This document shows positions 37,400-44,895 of a stretch of DNA of 64,000 nt, in pieces. Position 1 is the first letter of the stretch. Every line of letters starts with the position of its first letter. The translations under genes were made by a program, and so were the position numbers. The stretch comes from Verrucomicrobiota bacterium (GTDB lineage: Bacteria; Verrucomicrobiota; Verrucomicrobiia; Opitutales; Opitutaceae). The DNA lies in contig JAEYWP010000026.1 of NCBI GenBank assembly GCA_023428905.1, forward strand, positions 62,001 through 126,000. The letters run 5' to 3'. Under the pieces are notes generated by a model, which was given only the letters and a program-made list of their open reading frames with translations, ran no database searches and was not told the origin of the DNA.

Positions 37400-38041
37400 A
37401 TGAACGAAACCTCCACCCGTGCCCAGATTGTCGAAGCTGCCGATGGGCTGTTTTACCGGCAGGGTTATGAGCGCACCTCGTTCGCCGACATCGCGGGTGC
37501 GGTGAAGATCTCGCGCGGCAACTTCTACTTTCATTTCAAGTCGAAGGACGGGATCCTCGACGCGGTGATCGACGCCCGACTCGGCCGGACGCAGCGCCTG
37601 CTGGCGCGGTGGGAGGCCGGGGCAGGCGACCCGGCGGAGCGTATCCGGAATTTCATCCGAATGGTTGCCGACCAGCGCGGCGACCTCGGTCGGTTCGGGT
37701 GTCCGGTGGGCACCCTGTGCGCCGAGTTGTCGAAGGTGGACCACCCGGCGCAGCGCAGGGCCGCCGGGCTGTTCTCCCTTTATCGCGGGTGGCTGGGGCG
37801 GCAGTTTGAGGAGCTCGGGTGTGGGGGACGGTCGGATGCGCTGGCGATGCACCTGCTCGCCCGGAGCCAGGGCATTGCCGTGCTTGGGAATGCCTTCCGT
37901 GACGAGGCCTTTATCAAACAGGAGGCGACCGCTCTGGTGGCCTGGCTGGACGAGGTGGCGGCGTCAGCCGCTGGCGCCCGCCCGAACGAGCCGCGCCGTG
38001 CGCAGCCTCTCAAACGTTCCCGGCGACCCAAACGTTCATGA
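37400..38041 (+). CDS. TetR-family transcriptional regulator
   Basis: 213 residues from ATG 37400. The N-terminal HTH is canonical (RAQIVEAADGLFYRQGYERTSFADIAGAVKIS..NFYFHFKSKDGIL). The ligand-binding part has a CPVGTLCAELSK motif with two cysteines seven residues apart, seen in a TetR subgroup paired with redox enzymes. The C-terminus is basic. The stop overlaps the start of the redoxin gene (ATGA), so they form one operon, and twin operators sit directly upstream. It is probably an autorepressor that releases in response to an oxidant or electrophile. Confidence 0.9.
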   Translation: MNETSTRAQIVEAADGLFYRQGYERTSFADIAGAVKISRGNFYFHFKSKDGILDAVIDARLGRTQRLLARWEAGAGDPAERIRNFIRMVADQRGDLGRFGCPVGTLCAELSKVDHPAQRRAAGLFSLYRGWLGRQFEELGCGGRSDALAMHLLARSQGIAVLGNAFRDEAFIKQEATALVAWLDEVAASAAGARPNEPRRAQPLKRSRRPKRS

Positions 38042-38574
38042 TACAACTCCAGGCGGGCGAGGTTTGGCCCCTTTCAACCCTGCGAGCGGTGGGCCGGGGC
38101 GCCGTGGCGGTGCCGGGCGCGACGGCCTGGACCCACGTCCAGTTTCGGCGTTTTGTGGGCTGCCCGATCTGCTCCCTGAACCTGCGGCGTTTTGTCCGGC
38201 GAGACGAGGAACTGAGAGGGAAGGGAATTTTGGAGGTGATTGTCTTCGCCAGCTCGGAGCGGGTGCTCGGTGAATATGCCCCGGAATTTCCTTTCCCGCT
38301 GGTTGCCGATCCCGGGCGCGAGCACTACCGGCGTCTGGGCATCGAGCGTTCCGCGCGGGCGCTCCTCCACCCGGCCGCGTGGCTGGCGGGGGCGAGGGGG
38401 GTGGGCACCTTCGGCGGGTGCCTGCCCGAGCGCGTGTCCGATACGCATGCGCTCCCGGCGGACTTTCTCGTCGACGTGCAAGGGCGTGTGCGCGCCTGCA
38501 AGTACGGGCGGCATGCCGACGATCAGTGGTCGGTCGACGAGCTCCTCCGCCTGGTGAACCAAGGGTCCGTCTGA
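38038..38574 (+). CDS. Peroxiredoxin-like (AhpC/TSA-type) protein
   Basis: 178 residues from ATG 38038, overlapping the tetR stop by 4 bp. The thioredoxin-fold domain has a CxxC site (RRFVGCPICSLNLRRF, about residues 42-45), then VIVFASSERVLGEY, FPLVADPGREHYRRLGIE and the DFLVDVQGRVRACKYGRHADDQW end. This is the peroxiredoxin-like family related to AhpC/TSA that is often encoded with TetR regulators. It probably reduces a peroxide or disulfide; the reductant is unknown. Its regulation by the coupled repressor is clear from the gene arrangement. Confidence 0.85.
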   Translation: MIQLQAGEVWPLSTLRAVGRGAVAVPGATAWTHVQFRRFVGCPICSLNLRRFVRRDEELRGKGILEVIVFASSERVLGEYAPEFPFPLVADPGREHYRRLGIERSARALLHPAAWLAGARGVGTFGGCLPERVSDTHALPADFLVDVQGRVRACKYGRHADDQWSVDELLRLVNQGSV

Positions 38575-38613
38575 TCGTGGAGGCGGACGGCCGGACGAGG
38601 GAAAGGAACCGCG

Positions 38614-38847
38614 CTACCCGGCTGAAGGCTTCGGGGCCGGGCCTCGCGTGAGGCAAATCCAAAAATGCCAGGGCGGCAGCAGAAAGGGCGGCGTTTCGAC
38701 CCGGAGGTGGGGCACCTCGCGGGCCCGGGCAAGTTCGGCGACCGCGCCAGTGTCCGGGCTGAGCGCGAAAGCGTCGAGGATACCTTCGATGTCGAATAGA
38801 GTCTCCCAGTAGCTCTGCTCGGGCATGCCGCTTTTTCGGTATTTCAT
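38614..38847 (-). pseudogene. Remnant of a class I SAM methyltransferase with the core deleted
   Basis: From ATG 38847 the frame reads MKYRKSGMPEQSYWETLFD and reaches VAEL, the exact lead-in to the SAM-binding glycine motif (normally VAELGCGYG). Instead of GCGYG it runs into AREVPHLRVETPPFLLPPWHFWICLTR, resembling the LPPWHxG tail of the same family. The frame is kept, but about 120-150 residues, including the whole cofactor site, are missing. The product (77 residues) could not bind SAM. It lies between the redoxin gene and the ars operon. Confidence 0.55.
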
Positions 38848-38983
38848 CGGTGCAGAACCAGGAGCGGGCGGGTATGGCCCCGGTTGCCCCCCGAAAGATG
38901 TCGTCACGAACGCGCTGCCGCACCGCGCCTCGTCGGTGTGGTCTGCGCAATGACGGCTAAACACCCCGTTGGGAGGGCGGGCA

Positions 38984-40039
38984 CTACGCGGCGTTCGGAT
39001 AAAACCGTCGCTTGAACCAGAAGGCGACGTGGACCAGGCCGATCAGCGCCGGCACCTCGATGAGCGGACCGACGACGGCCGCGAAGGCCACGCCCGATTT
39101 CAGCCCGAAGACCGCGATGGCGACAGCGATGGCCAGCTCGAAGTTGTTTCCGGCGGAGGTGAACGCGAGGGAGGTGGAGCGCGGGTAGTCGGCTCCGAGC
39201 CGCTTCGCCATCATGAAACTCACCAGGAACATCACTGCGAAATAGACGATGAGCGGCAACGCAATGCGGAGCACGTCGACCGGGAGTTGCACGAGGGCGT
39301 CGCCCTTGAACGTGAACATGACCACGATGGTGAACAGCAGTGCGGAGAGTGTGAGCGGCGAGATGCGGGGAATGAACACGGTCTCGTACCATGACTCCCC
39401 CTTAAGCGGGACAAGGACCACCCGGCTGACGACGCCCGCGGCGAACGGAATCCCCAGATAAATGATCACGCTCCAGAAGATGTCGCCCATCGAGACGTCC
39501 ACCACGGCGCCCTCGAGCCCGAAATAAGGCGGCAGCACGGTGATGAAGAGCCAGGCATAAAAGCTGTAGAAGAGAATCTGGGCGATGCTGTTGAGGGCGA
39601 CGAGCCCGGCGGCGTATTCGCGGCTCCCCTTCGCGAGTTCATTCCAGACGAGCACCATGGCGATGCAGCGCGCGATGCCGACGAGGATAACGCCGACCAT
39701 GTAGTCCGGGTGATCGCGCAGCAGCAGGACGGCGAGAAGGAACATCAGCACCGGGCCAACGATCCAGTTCTGGACGAGCGAGAGGGTGAGGATACGCGTG
39801 TTCGCGAAAACCCGCGGCAGTTGCGCGTACTTCACCTTCGCCAAGGGCGGATACATCATCAGGATTAATCCGATGGCAATGGGGAGATTGGTGGTACCGA
39901 CCGTCATCGGCGCAAAAAATGCCTCCGGATCGGCGAGAACGAAGTGCCCGAGGGCGACTCCGACGCCCATGGCGGCGAAGATCCAGACCGTGAGGTAGCG
40001 GTCCAGGAAGGACATGTTTTTGGCGACGGCGTCGGACAT
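38984..40039 (-). CDS. acr3: Arsenite efflux permease, ACR3 family
   Basis: 351 residues from ATG 40039 (MSDAVAKNMSFLDRYLTVWIF); a GTG at 40087 would add 16 residues. Ten membrane helices are predicted. Family marks are GLILMMYPPLAKVKY, the essential Cys in GIARCIAMVLVWNELAKG, and the SLAFTSAGNNFELAIAVAI block. It exports arsenite through the inner membrane using the proton gradient. It is the last gene of arsR-arsC-acr3, 89 bp after arsC. Confidence 0.95.
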   Translation of the reverse strand: MSDAVAKNMSFLDRYLTVWIFAAMGVGVALGHFVLADPEAFFAPMTVGTTNLPIAIGLILMMYPPLAKVKYAQLPRVFANTRILTLSLVQNWIVGPVLMFLLAVLLLRDHPDYMVGVILVGIARCIAMVLVWNELAKGSREYAAGLVALNSIAQILFYSFYAWLFITVLPPYFGLEGAVVDVSMGDIFWSVIIYLGIPFAAGVVSRVVLVPLKGESWYETVFIPRISPLTLSALLFTIVVMFTFKGDALVQLPVDVLRIALPLIVYFAVMFLVSFMMAKRLGADYPRSTSLAFTSAGNNFELAIAVAIAVFGLKSGVAFAAVVGPLIEVPALIGLVHVAFWFKRRFYPNAA

Positions 40040-40128
40040 GGCGAGGCGTGACGAGACAGGAGGGCGAAACGGCAGCCGCGGTGACACGTGGTGCCGCAGC
40101 TCGCCGAAAGCAGGGTGGGAGTCGTGCG

Positions 40129-40581
40129 TTAGGGGAGTTTGGCTTTGCGCTGGTCGCGTCTGCCTTCTGCGTAGGCGGTGAAGGTCCGGCGGATCTCGTT
40201 TCGCACGCGGCGAAACACCTCGAGCCTCTGCTCTTCCGTCCCCTCGGCGTGGGCCGGATCCTCGAATGGCCAGTGGTGCCGGTTGAGCTGTCCCGGGAAG
40301 ATCGGGCAGGCCTGATCCGCATGACCGCAGACCGTGATCACCGTCTCGATCTCCTGGTCCAAAAAGTCGTTCATGTGTTTGGATGTGTGGCCGGAGATAT
40401 CCAGCTGGATTTCAGCCATCGCCTTGATCGCGAGTGGGTGCACGTAGCCGGCGGGCTTTGACCCCGCGCTAACGACCGTGAGAAAGTCGCCTGCCACCGA
40501 GCGAAGAATCCCCTCCGCCAGATGGCTTCGGCACGAGTTCCCGGTGCAGAGGATTAGGACCGTGGGCTTAGGCATGAGCAT
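40129..40581 (-). CDS. arsC: Arsenate reductase, low-molecular-weight phosphatase (thioredoxin-linked) type
   Basis: 150 residues from ATG 40581; ATG 40575 is equally possible. The P-loop CTGNSCRS (CX5R) near residue 12 is the active site. Further cysteines in VCGHADQACPIFPG provide the relay expected for thioredoxin-coupled enzymes. It reduces arsenate to arsenite for export by Acr3. Six bases separate it from the arsR stop, so it is in the same operon. Confidence 0.95.
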   Translation of the reverse strand: MLMPKPTVLILCTGNSCRSHLAEGILRSVAGDFLTVVSAGSKPAGYVHPLAIKAMAEIQLDISGHTSKHMNDFLDQEIETVITVCGHADQACPIFPGQLNRHHWPFEDPAHAEGTEEQRLEVFRRVRNEIRRTFTAYAEGRRDQRKAKLP

Positions 40582-40587
40582 AAAGGG

Positions 40588-40938
40588 TTAGAGATCCGTG
40601 CAACCGCACGGCTCGATCTCGGGCGCGAGTGAATGCAACCGATCGAGATCCTTCCGGAAGACCGCCTCTTCCTGTGCGCAGTCCTGCAGGCATGCCAGGT
40701 TGGCGGCCAGCTCCCGGGACCGCTTTTTCGGCAACGAGTAGATCATCCAGTTTGCGCGACGTTCCGCCTGGACCAGGCCTCGCGTGCGCAGGTATCCGAG
40801 ATGTTTCGAGATTTTGACCTGTGGCTCCTTCAGTACGGATTGAAAATGGCACACGCAGAGCGGCCCCTGACCCAGGAGGTTGAGGATCCGGAGACGGGTT
40901 CTATCGCAGAAGCATTCGTAGATCGTAATCAGCTTCAT
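40588..40938 (-). CDS. arsR: ArsR-family metalloid-responsive repressor
   Basis: 116 residues from ATG 40938. A winged HTH (VCHFQSVLKEPQVKISKHLGYLRTRGLV) follows two Cys pairs, Cys9/Cys11 (ECFC) and Cys28/Cys30 (LCVC). The second pair is in the ELCVCDL-like metal-binding helix; the first and the C-terminal CGC may add ligands. It should repress the operon until arsenite or antimonite binds. The operator-like repeats overlap its own start codon. Confidence 0.94.
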   Translation of the reverse strand: MKLITIYECFCDRTRLRILNLLGQGPLCVCHFQSVLKEPQVKISKHLGYLRTRGLVQAERRANWMIYSLPKKRSRELAANLACLQDCAQEEAVFRKDLDRLHSLAPEIEPCGCTDL

Positions 40939-40980
40939 ACGTGCCTACGTATATTCCCGTGTAGGTATATTGAGCAATCA
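40938..40980 (-). promoter_or_regulatory. ars operon promoter/operator
   Basis: TACGTGCCTACGTA (40938-40951) is a palindrome (TACGT-N4-ACGTA) touching the arsR start codon. Just upstream, CCTAC/GTAGG arms surround TATAC. On the minus strand TTGCTC and a TATAC box are about 17-18 bp apart and could be -35 and -10. The remaining ~290 bp up to the tRNA show no gene. Confidence 0.5.
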
Positions 40981-41268
40981 GGAATTTGTTTCGAATGGGT
41001 TACGTCGTGTTTCCCTCTCGAGTTGGCAGCTTTCCGCACTGGCGGGAACCCGCCCGTTGGCTTCCCGTCGACCCCATCGTCTAGGCATGCGCCCAGACGC
41101 TCTGCCCCGACGGGCGACCGATGTACCGAGAGGATTTCGCGAGAAGACGGGGCCGCGGCCTTCCCTCAGGGTTCGACGGAATGGCTGACGACCAGCCGAG
41201 AAGAAAAACTTTCAAAAAGGCCGTTGACACACCCCACCGCCGGAGCATGGTCTCGCCCTCCCGTTTGT

Positions 41269-41345
<77 letters not shown>

Positions 41346-41351
41346 ATTTAG

Positions 41352-41382
41352 AGGCCCTCCCACTGCTCGGGAGGGCCTTTTT
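41352..41382 (+). terminator. Rho-independent terminator after tRNA-Met
   Basis: A 10-bp stem AGGCCCTCCC/GGGAGGGCCT (41352-41361 with 41369-41378) is followed by a T tract to 41382. It lies 6 bp after the encoded CCA. Confidence 0.85.
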
Positions 41383-41564
41383 GTTGAGCGAGTTACGCGA
41401 TTTTCCGAAAGAACGATCTGCCCGTGTGCGGTCTCAAGTGACCTCAGGCGACTTACTGCAACTTCAACCCTACTTGCGGACCCACCTGTTTCGAGACCTT
41501 TTTGGGGCGTTTTTTCCATACTCCGGCAGGCTCTAACACCTCGACCTCGGGCGTTGATTACCAA

Positions 41565-41595
41565 CGAAAAAGGCCACCTTTTTCAAGGTGGCCTT
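41565..41595 (-). terminator. Rho-independent terminator after the AlpA-like gene
   Basis: Arms AAGGCCACCTT (41570-41580) and AAGGTGGCCTT (41585-41595) form a stem. Read on the minus strand it is followed by TTTTTCG, ending transcription 21 bp beyond the stop at 41617. Confidence 0.75.
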
Positions 41596-41616
41596 GGTGG
41601 GGAGCGGGTTTGATTT

Positions 41617-41979
41617 TCATGCAGCCGGGGCGAACTCAGGTTTTCGGCGCGGAAACGACCCGTTTAGCACCCCTGTGACCCCGTTTTGGGCGAGGTTGAG
41701 GATCTCTTTGAGACGATAGCGCCAAGTGCCGGGAACAATCTCGACCGGGTGAAGAACGGCGTCCTTGGTCATACGCCAGACCGTGGCGCGGCTCACACTC
41801 AAGATTTCGGCGGCACGCTTCTGTGTGATGAGCAGGTGATCGTCCACGTTGACGGCCGGTTCGCGCACAGAGTCCGGCCGACCCTCAATCAATCGCTGGA
41901 GCGCGCTGCGTTCCACGGGTGAGAGCGACTGGTCCGACGATAGCACCGTTTGGAAGATTGCTCGGCTCGTATCGTTCAT
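41617..41979 (-). CDS. AlpA/excisionase-type HTH regulator
   Basis: 120 residues from ATG 41979, with GAGG eight bases upstream. A helical N-terminus (residues 1-40) precedes a MerR-like HTH_17 domain: LLITQKRAAEILSVSRATVW (about 49-68) and a wing WRYRLKEIL (86-93). Proteins with this fold near an attachment site act as excision or transfer regulators of integrative elements. It is the element gene closest to the tRNA (about 270 bp away) and is co-transcribed with the gene at 41990-42364 (10 bp gap). The terminator is just downstream. Confidence 0.75.
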   Translation of the reverse strand: MNDTSRAIFQTVLSSDQSLSPVERSALQRLIEGRPDSVREPAVNVDDHLLITQKRAAEILSVSRATVWRMTKDAVLHPVEIVPGTWRYRLKEILNLAQNGVTGVLNGSFPRRKPEFAPAA

Positions 41980-41989
41980 GGCGGCAACC

Positions 41990-42364
41990 TCAGGCAGTGA
42001 GTTCGATGAGCGAGCCGCGCTCAGCCTCGGCACGGCGTTGGGCTTCGAGCGCGACCAGTGCCGTATTCCAGTCGCAGAAAAGATTGTGTCGGTGCGGAAC
42101 GCGCAGGCCGTTTTCCGTCGGCTCGACCTTCCATTTCACGGTTCCGATGACGCGCCGCTCGTTGCGGTCGAAGAGCGCGATCTCCCCTGCTTTGCAGCCA
42201 GGAGCCTGTTTCAGGAAGAACTCGACGGCGTCCTCGATCCTTTCGGCCGAAGCCGAGGAGACAAAAACACCGGGTGCGTACTCGACGAGGATTTGAAAGC
42301 GGCCGGCACCAGGAGTGCCACCCGCGAGGATCGGGTTGGTTTCAAGAGGTAGTTGGTTGCTCAT
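41990..42364 (-). CDS. Hypothetical element protein
   Basis: 124 residues from ATG 42364 (MSNQLPLETNPILAGG); ATG 42388 would add 8 residues and neither start has a clear ribosome-binding site. The protein looks like a compact alpha/beta domain (FQILVEYAPGVFVSSASAERIEDAVEFFLKQA, EIALFDRNERRVIGTVKWKVEP) with a charged helical C-terminus. No family was recognised. It is the first gene of the two-gene unit with the AlpA-like regulator, so it may be an accessory factor of the element. Confidence 0.6.
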   Translation of the reverse strand: MSNQLPLETNPILAGGTPGAGRFQILVEYAPGVFVSSASAERIEDAVEFFLKQAPGCKAGEIALFDRNERRVIGTVKWKVEPTENGLRVPHRHNLFCDWNTALVALEAQRRAEAERGSLIELTA

Positions 42365-42932
42365 GGGAACGGTTTTCACGCGTTCCATTCCGCACCCGCG
42401 CTGCGTGCTCCTCAACGGGCCGAACCCTCCGAGAATGGTGTAAGCGGACTACACCGATTGCGGTATCCAATCCTCGGCTCCGTCCACACGATGGCCGGTT
42501 GATCCAACCGTCAGCGCGCGATCGCTGCGATCCGCTTTCGACTTCGCGAGTGACGAACGCGTGCGCTCGCTCGACGACGAGCACGGTCGTCTCACTTCCG
42601 ATCGTGAGCAGGCGTCAGCCGGGTCCACGCGGCACGTTGCCGAACCGTCGGCCAGATTCTGCCACACAGCGACAGGCCGAGTCTCGTCGCTCACATAAGG
42701 CGGGGCATTCTTGGTCCGGCGGGTGCGAGTGATCGCGGGCATACCGCCAAGGCGGAACGTTCCTTTCTCCGGAGCGTTCTTGCTCTCTCTGGCGGCACCT
42801 CCAACGGGAACGCCGCTGCGCGGCCAGGGCGCGTTTGGGTCCTCCTTGGAAGGAATCCCCCCAACCATCCCTTCGTTCCAGTCGGCTCCCCCGCCTCGGG
42901 TCGAGAGAGCAATCCCGCTCCTCAAAAACAAA
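42365..42932. other. Intergenic region, 568 bp
   Basis: Divergent promoter region between the AlpA-like unit and the plus-strand small gene. GGTGTA (42437-42442) and TACACC (42450-42455) form a 6-bp inverted repeat about 75-90 bp upstream of the minus-strand unit, a possible operator. Open frames here have no domain, start signal or plausible composition. Nothing else was recognised. Confidence 0.5.
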
Positions 42933-43241
42933 ATGAACGATATGCCCGCCAAATCCACTCAACCCGCCTCGCAATCCAAGAACGCCACCGCCAGCTCCAA
43001 GCTTCCGGTGAAGACCTTCCGCCTCGGCCGGATCAAAGCCGCCGTGTGGGAGAACGAGGCCGACAACAAAAAGTTCTTCAACGTGACCTTCGCGCGGACC
43101 TACGTGGACGACGCCAAGCAATACCACGACACGGACAGCTTCGGTCGGGACGACCTCCCGCTCGTCTCCAAGATCGCCGACCACGCGCACACGTTCATCT
43201 TCGAGCAGCTCGCGAAGCTGAAAGCCGAACAGAGCGAGTGA
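42933..43241 (+). CDS. Small conserved-type hypothetical protein
   Basis: 102 residues from ATG 42933 (MNDMPAKSTQ). A low-complexity, Ser/Ala/Lys-rich N-terminus of about 25 residues precedes a compact beta-alpha domain: VKTFRLGRIKAAVWENEADN, KFFNVTFARTYVDD, DSFGRDDLPLVSKIADHAHTFIFEQL. I recognise this pattern from small proteins of planctomycete and verrucomicrobial mobile or accessory DNA, but no function is known. A GGCGGCCG/CGGCCGCC hairpin without a T tract (43257-43278) follows. Confidence 0.7.
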   Translation: MNDMPAKSTQPASQSKNATASSKLPVKTFRLGRIKAAVWENEADNKKFFNVTFARTYVDDAKQYHDTDSFGRDDLPLVSKIADHAHTFIFEQLAKLKAEQSE

Positions 43242-43344
43242 GTCTTGCGCGCCACGGCGGCCGAATCTACCGGCCGCCGACGGACCCGCAGTAGACGAAC
43301 TCGTTTCCGAACCGTACCGTGACCAGCAGTCGACAGGCGCCACG

Positions 43345-44895
43345 CTAGCGTACGCTAGTGGCGAGTTTCCATGCCCTGCGAACAGCCTCTTGGTAGCTCT
43401 CCTCGGGAATGTCTTCAGCGAAGACTGCGAAGGATATTTCCGGCGGCACACCCTTGCCCTCATAGCTTGTGCCAGAGGAATCTAGCCAGATCTCATTGGA
43501 AAGAGTAATGTGAAAGGCATTGGAGATCCGCTTGTTCAGCAGGCTCGAAAGATCCCCCCGTGTTGCTTCTCCCACCTGCGTCACATGAGGAAAGGCCTTC
43601 AACATCAGCGTCAGGGTCTCCCCCGCACTAACCGTAGAGTTGCTCGTGAGAAGGTAGACGGGACGGGTGAATTGGCAAGGTCCGGCCGGCGTGATGAACA
43701 GCGTTCTGGCGTCGTCCGGTTGCTGACCGGCGTAATAAACGCTCAGCACGGGTCGCCTTCGGTCCGCGAAGCGGCTGGCGATGGTCGCTCCGAAGACATC
43801 CGCGCCTCCCTGATTGAAACTCAGATCGATTATGGCGGCTCGTGCGCCTCCCCAAGACGATAGGATACGGTCCAACTCTGCTTCGAGGATGTTGAGCTGG
43901 GCCTCGCGTGAAGTTCCGGCAGGTCCAAAGCCCGTGACAACATCCAGCTCCATGTAGCCCACCTCACCCTGCAGCATTCCGAAGCGAATCTTACCACCCG
44001 CTGCATGTTCTAAAGGCGTGATCGCCAGCGTTGATAATGCTGCCGCCTTCTGAGCCGACACCCACTCTCTTCTGAACTGACGCAGATTGCCGATAGCCGT
44101 CTGCTGCGTGAACGCCTTATCGAGGTAGCCGACGAGTTTCGGAGAACCTGACCGGAACGGCTCGTCGCGCTGAGTCCAATAGACCCGCGTGTGGCTGTCG
44201 CCGAGACCGGAAAGAGCGCCCGTCAACACCCCATATAGTTCTTCATCAGTGGTCGTGCTCGTCAGCTTGGGTCGAAACTTTCGCCGCTGTTCGGCCCAAC
44301 TGAATCCGCGTTGATCGAAGACGGCGTACTGCTCATCAAGATTATGCCAGAAGACATCGAAGACGAACTGCGGCTGCTTGAACCTTTCGTCTTTGCTCGG
44401 CTGCATGATTGTGGACGCCGGCAGAGCGTTGATCCGTCGATATGTCGACCTCGAGAAAAACTCATCAAATCGGCCGCCAAGATCATTCTGAAAAAGAACC
44501 AGTGTTTCGCCGCCATCCTCAACAGCGTAACGAACAAAGGTGGCCGAGAGGGGCTTTCCAGACTCCTCCTCGTCTAGGTAAGTCGCGAACCGGCTCGAAT
44601 GGTAGAAGTCGGCCCGCTCCGGTGTGACTGCCAGCAACACACCCCCGTTTATCTGGCGCCAAATTCCGATCGTGGCTACAGGGGGCGGGCCATCAAGGGG
44701 CAGCGGGAGAGAATTGCCGCCAAACGCGGTTGGGCCGACACTCCCCGTGACAAGGACCAAGCAAAGTCCAGCAAATGCGCGGGCCTGCTCGCGCGCGTTC
44801 CTGTATCGCGCAAACGATGCTATGCAGCTGAGCCAATCCATAAAGCCCGTGTGGTGAAGCGCAGGCGCCACTTGAATCCGGAGTGATGGAGTCAC
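43345..44895 (-). CDS. S41-family peptidase (C-terminal processing protease type)
   Basis: 516 residues. GTG 44895 overlaps the stop of the upstream serine hydrolase (GTGA) and sits 7 bp after GGAGG, which decides the start. A hydrophobic stretch at about 38-55 (ARAFAGLCLVLVTGSVG) may be a signal or anchor. The N-terminal domain includes FDVFWHNLDEQYAVFDQRGFSW and DEELYGVLTGALSGLGDSHT, typical of Tricorn-core/CtpA-like proteins. The catalytic core carries GEVGYMELDVV, AIIDLSFNQGGAD and the nucleophile Ser in LLTSNSTVSAGET. No PDZ domain is apparent. It probably acts outside the cytoplasm together with its coupled partner. Confidence 0.85.
   Translation of the reverse strand: MTPSLRIQVAPALHHTGFMDWLSCIASFARYRNAREQARAFAGLCLVLVTGSVGPTAFGGNSLPLPLDGPPPVATIGIWRQINGGVLLAVTPERADFYHSSRFATYLDEEESGKPLSATFVRYAVEDGGETLVLFQNDLGGRFDEFFSRSTYRRINALPASTIMQPSKDERFKQPQFVFDVFWHNLDEQYAVFDQRGFSWAEQRRKFRPKLTSTTTDEELYGVLTGALSGLGDSHTRVYWTQRDEPFRSGSPKLVGYLDKAFTQQTAIGNLRQFRREWVSAQKAAALSTLAITPLEHAAGGKIRFGMLQGEVGYMELDVVTGFGPAGTSREAQLNILEAELDRILSSWGGARAAIIDLSFNQGGADVFGATIASRFADRRRPVLSVYYAGQQPDDARTLFITPAGPCQFTRPVYLLTSNSTVSAGETLTLMLKAFPHVTQVGEATRGDLSSLLNKRISNAFHITLSNEIWLDSSGTSYEGKGVPPEISFAVFAEDIPEESYQEAVRRAWKLATSVR

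Noticed and set aside
43345..43368. GCCAC...TGGC inverted repeat at the S41 gene end as terminator
   Set aside because: The stem has a bulge, includes the stop codon and has no T tract.
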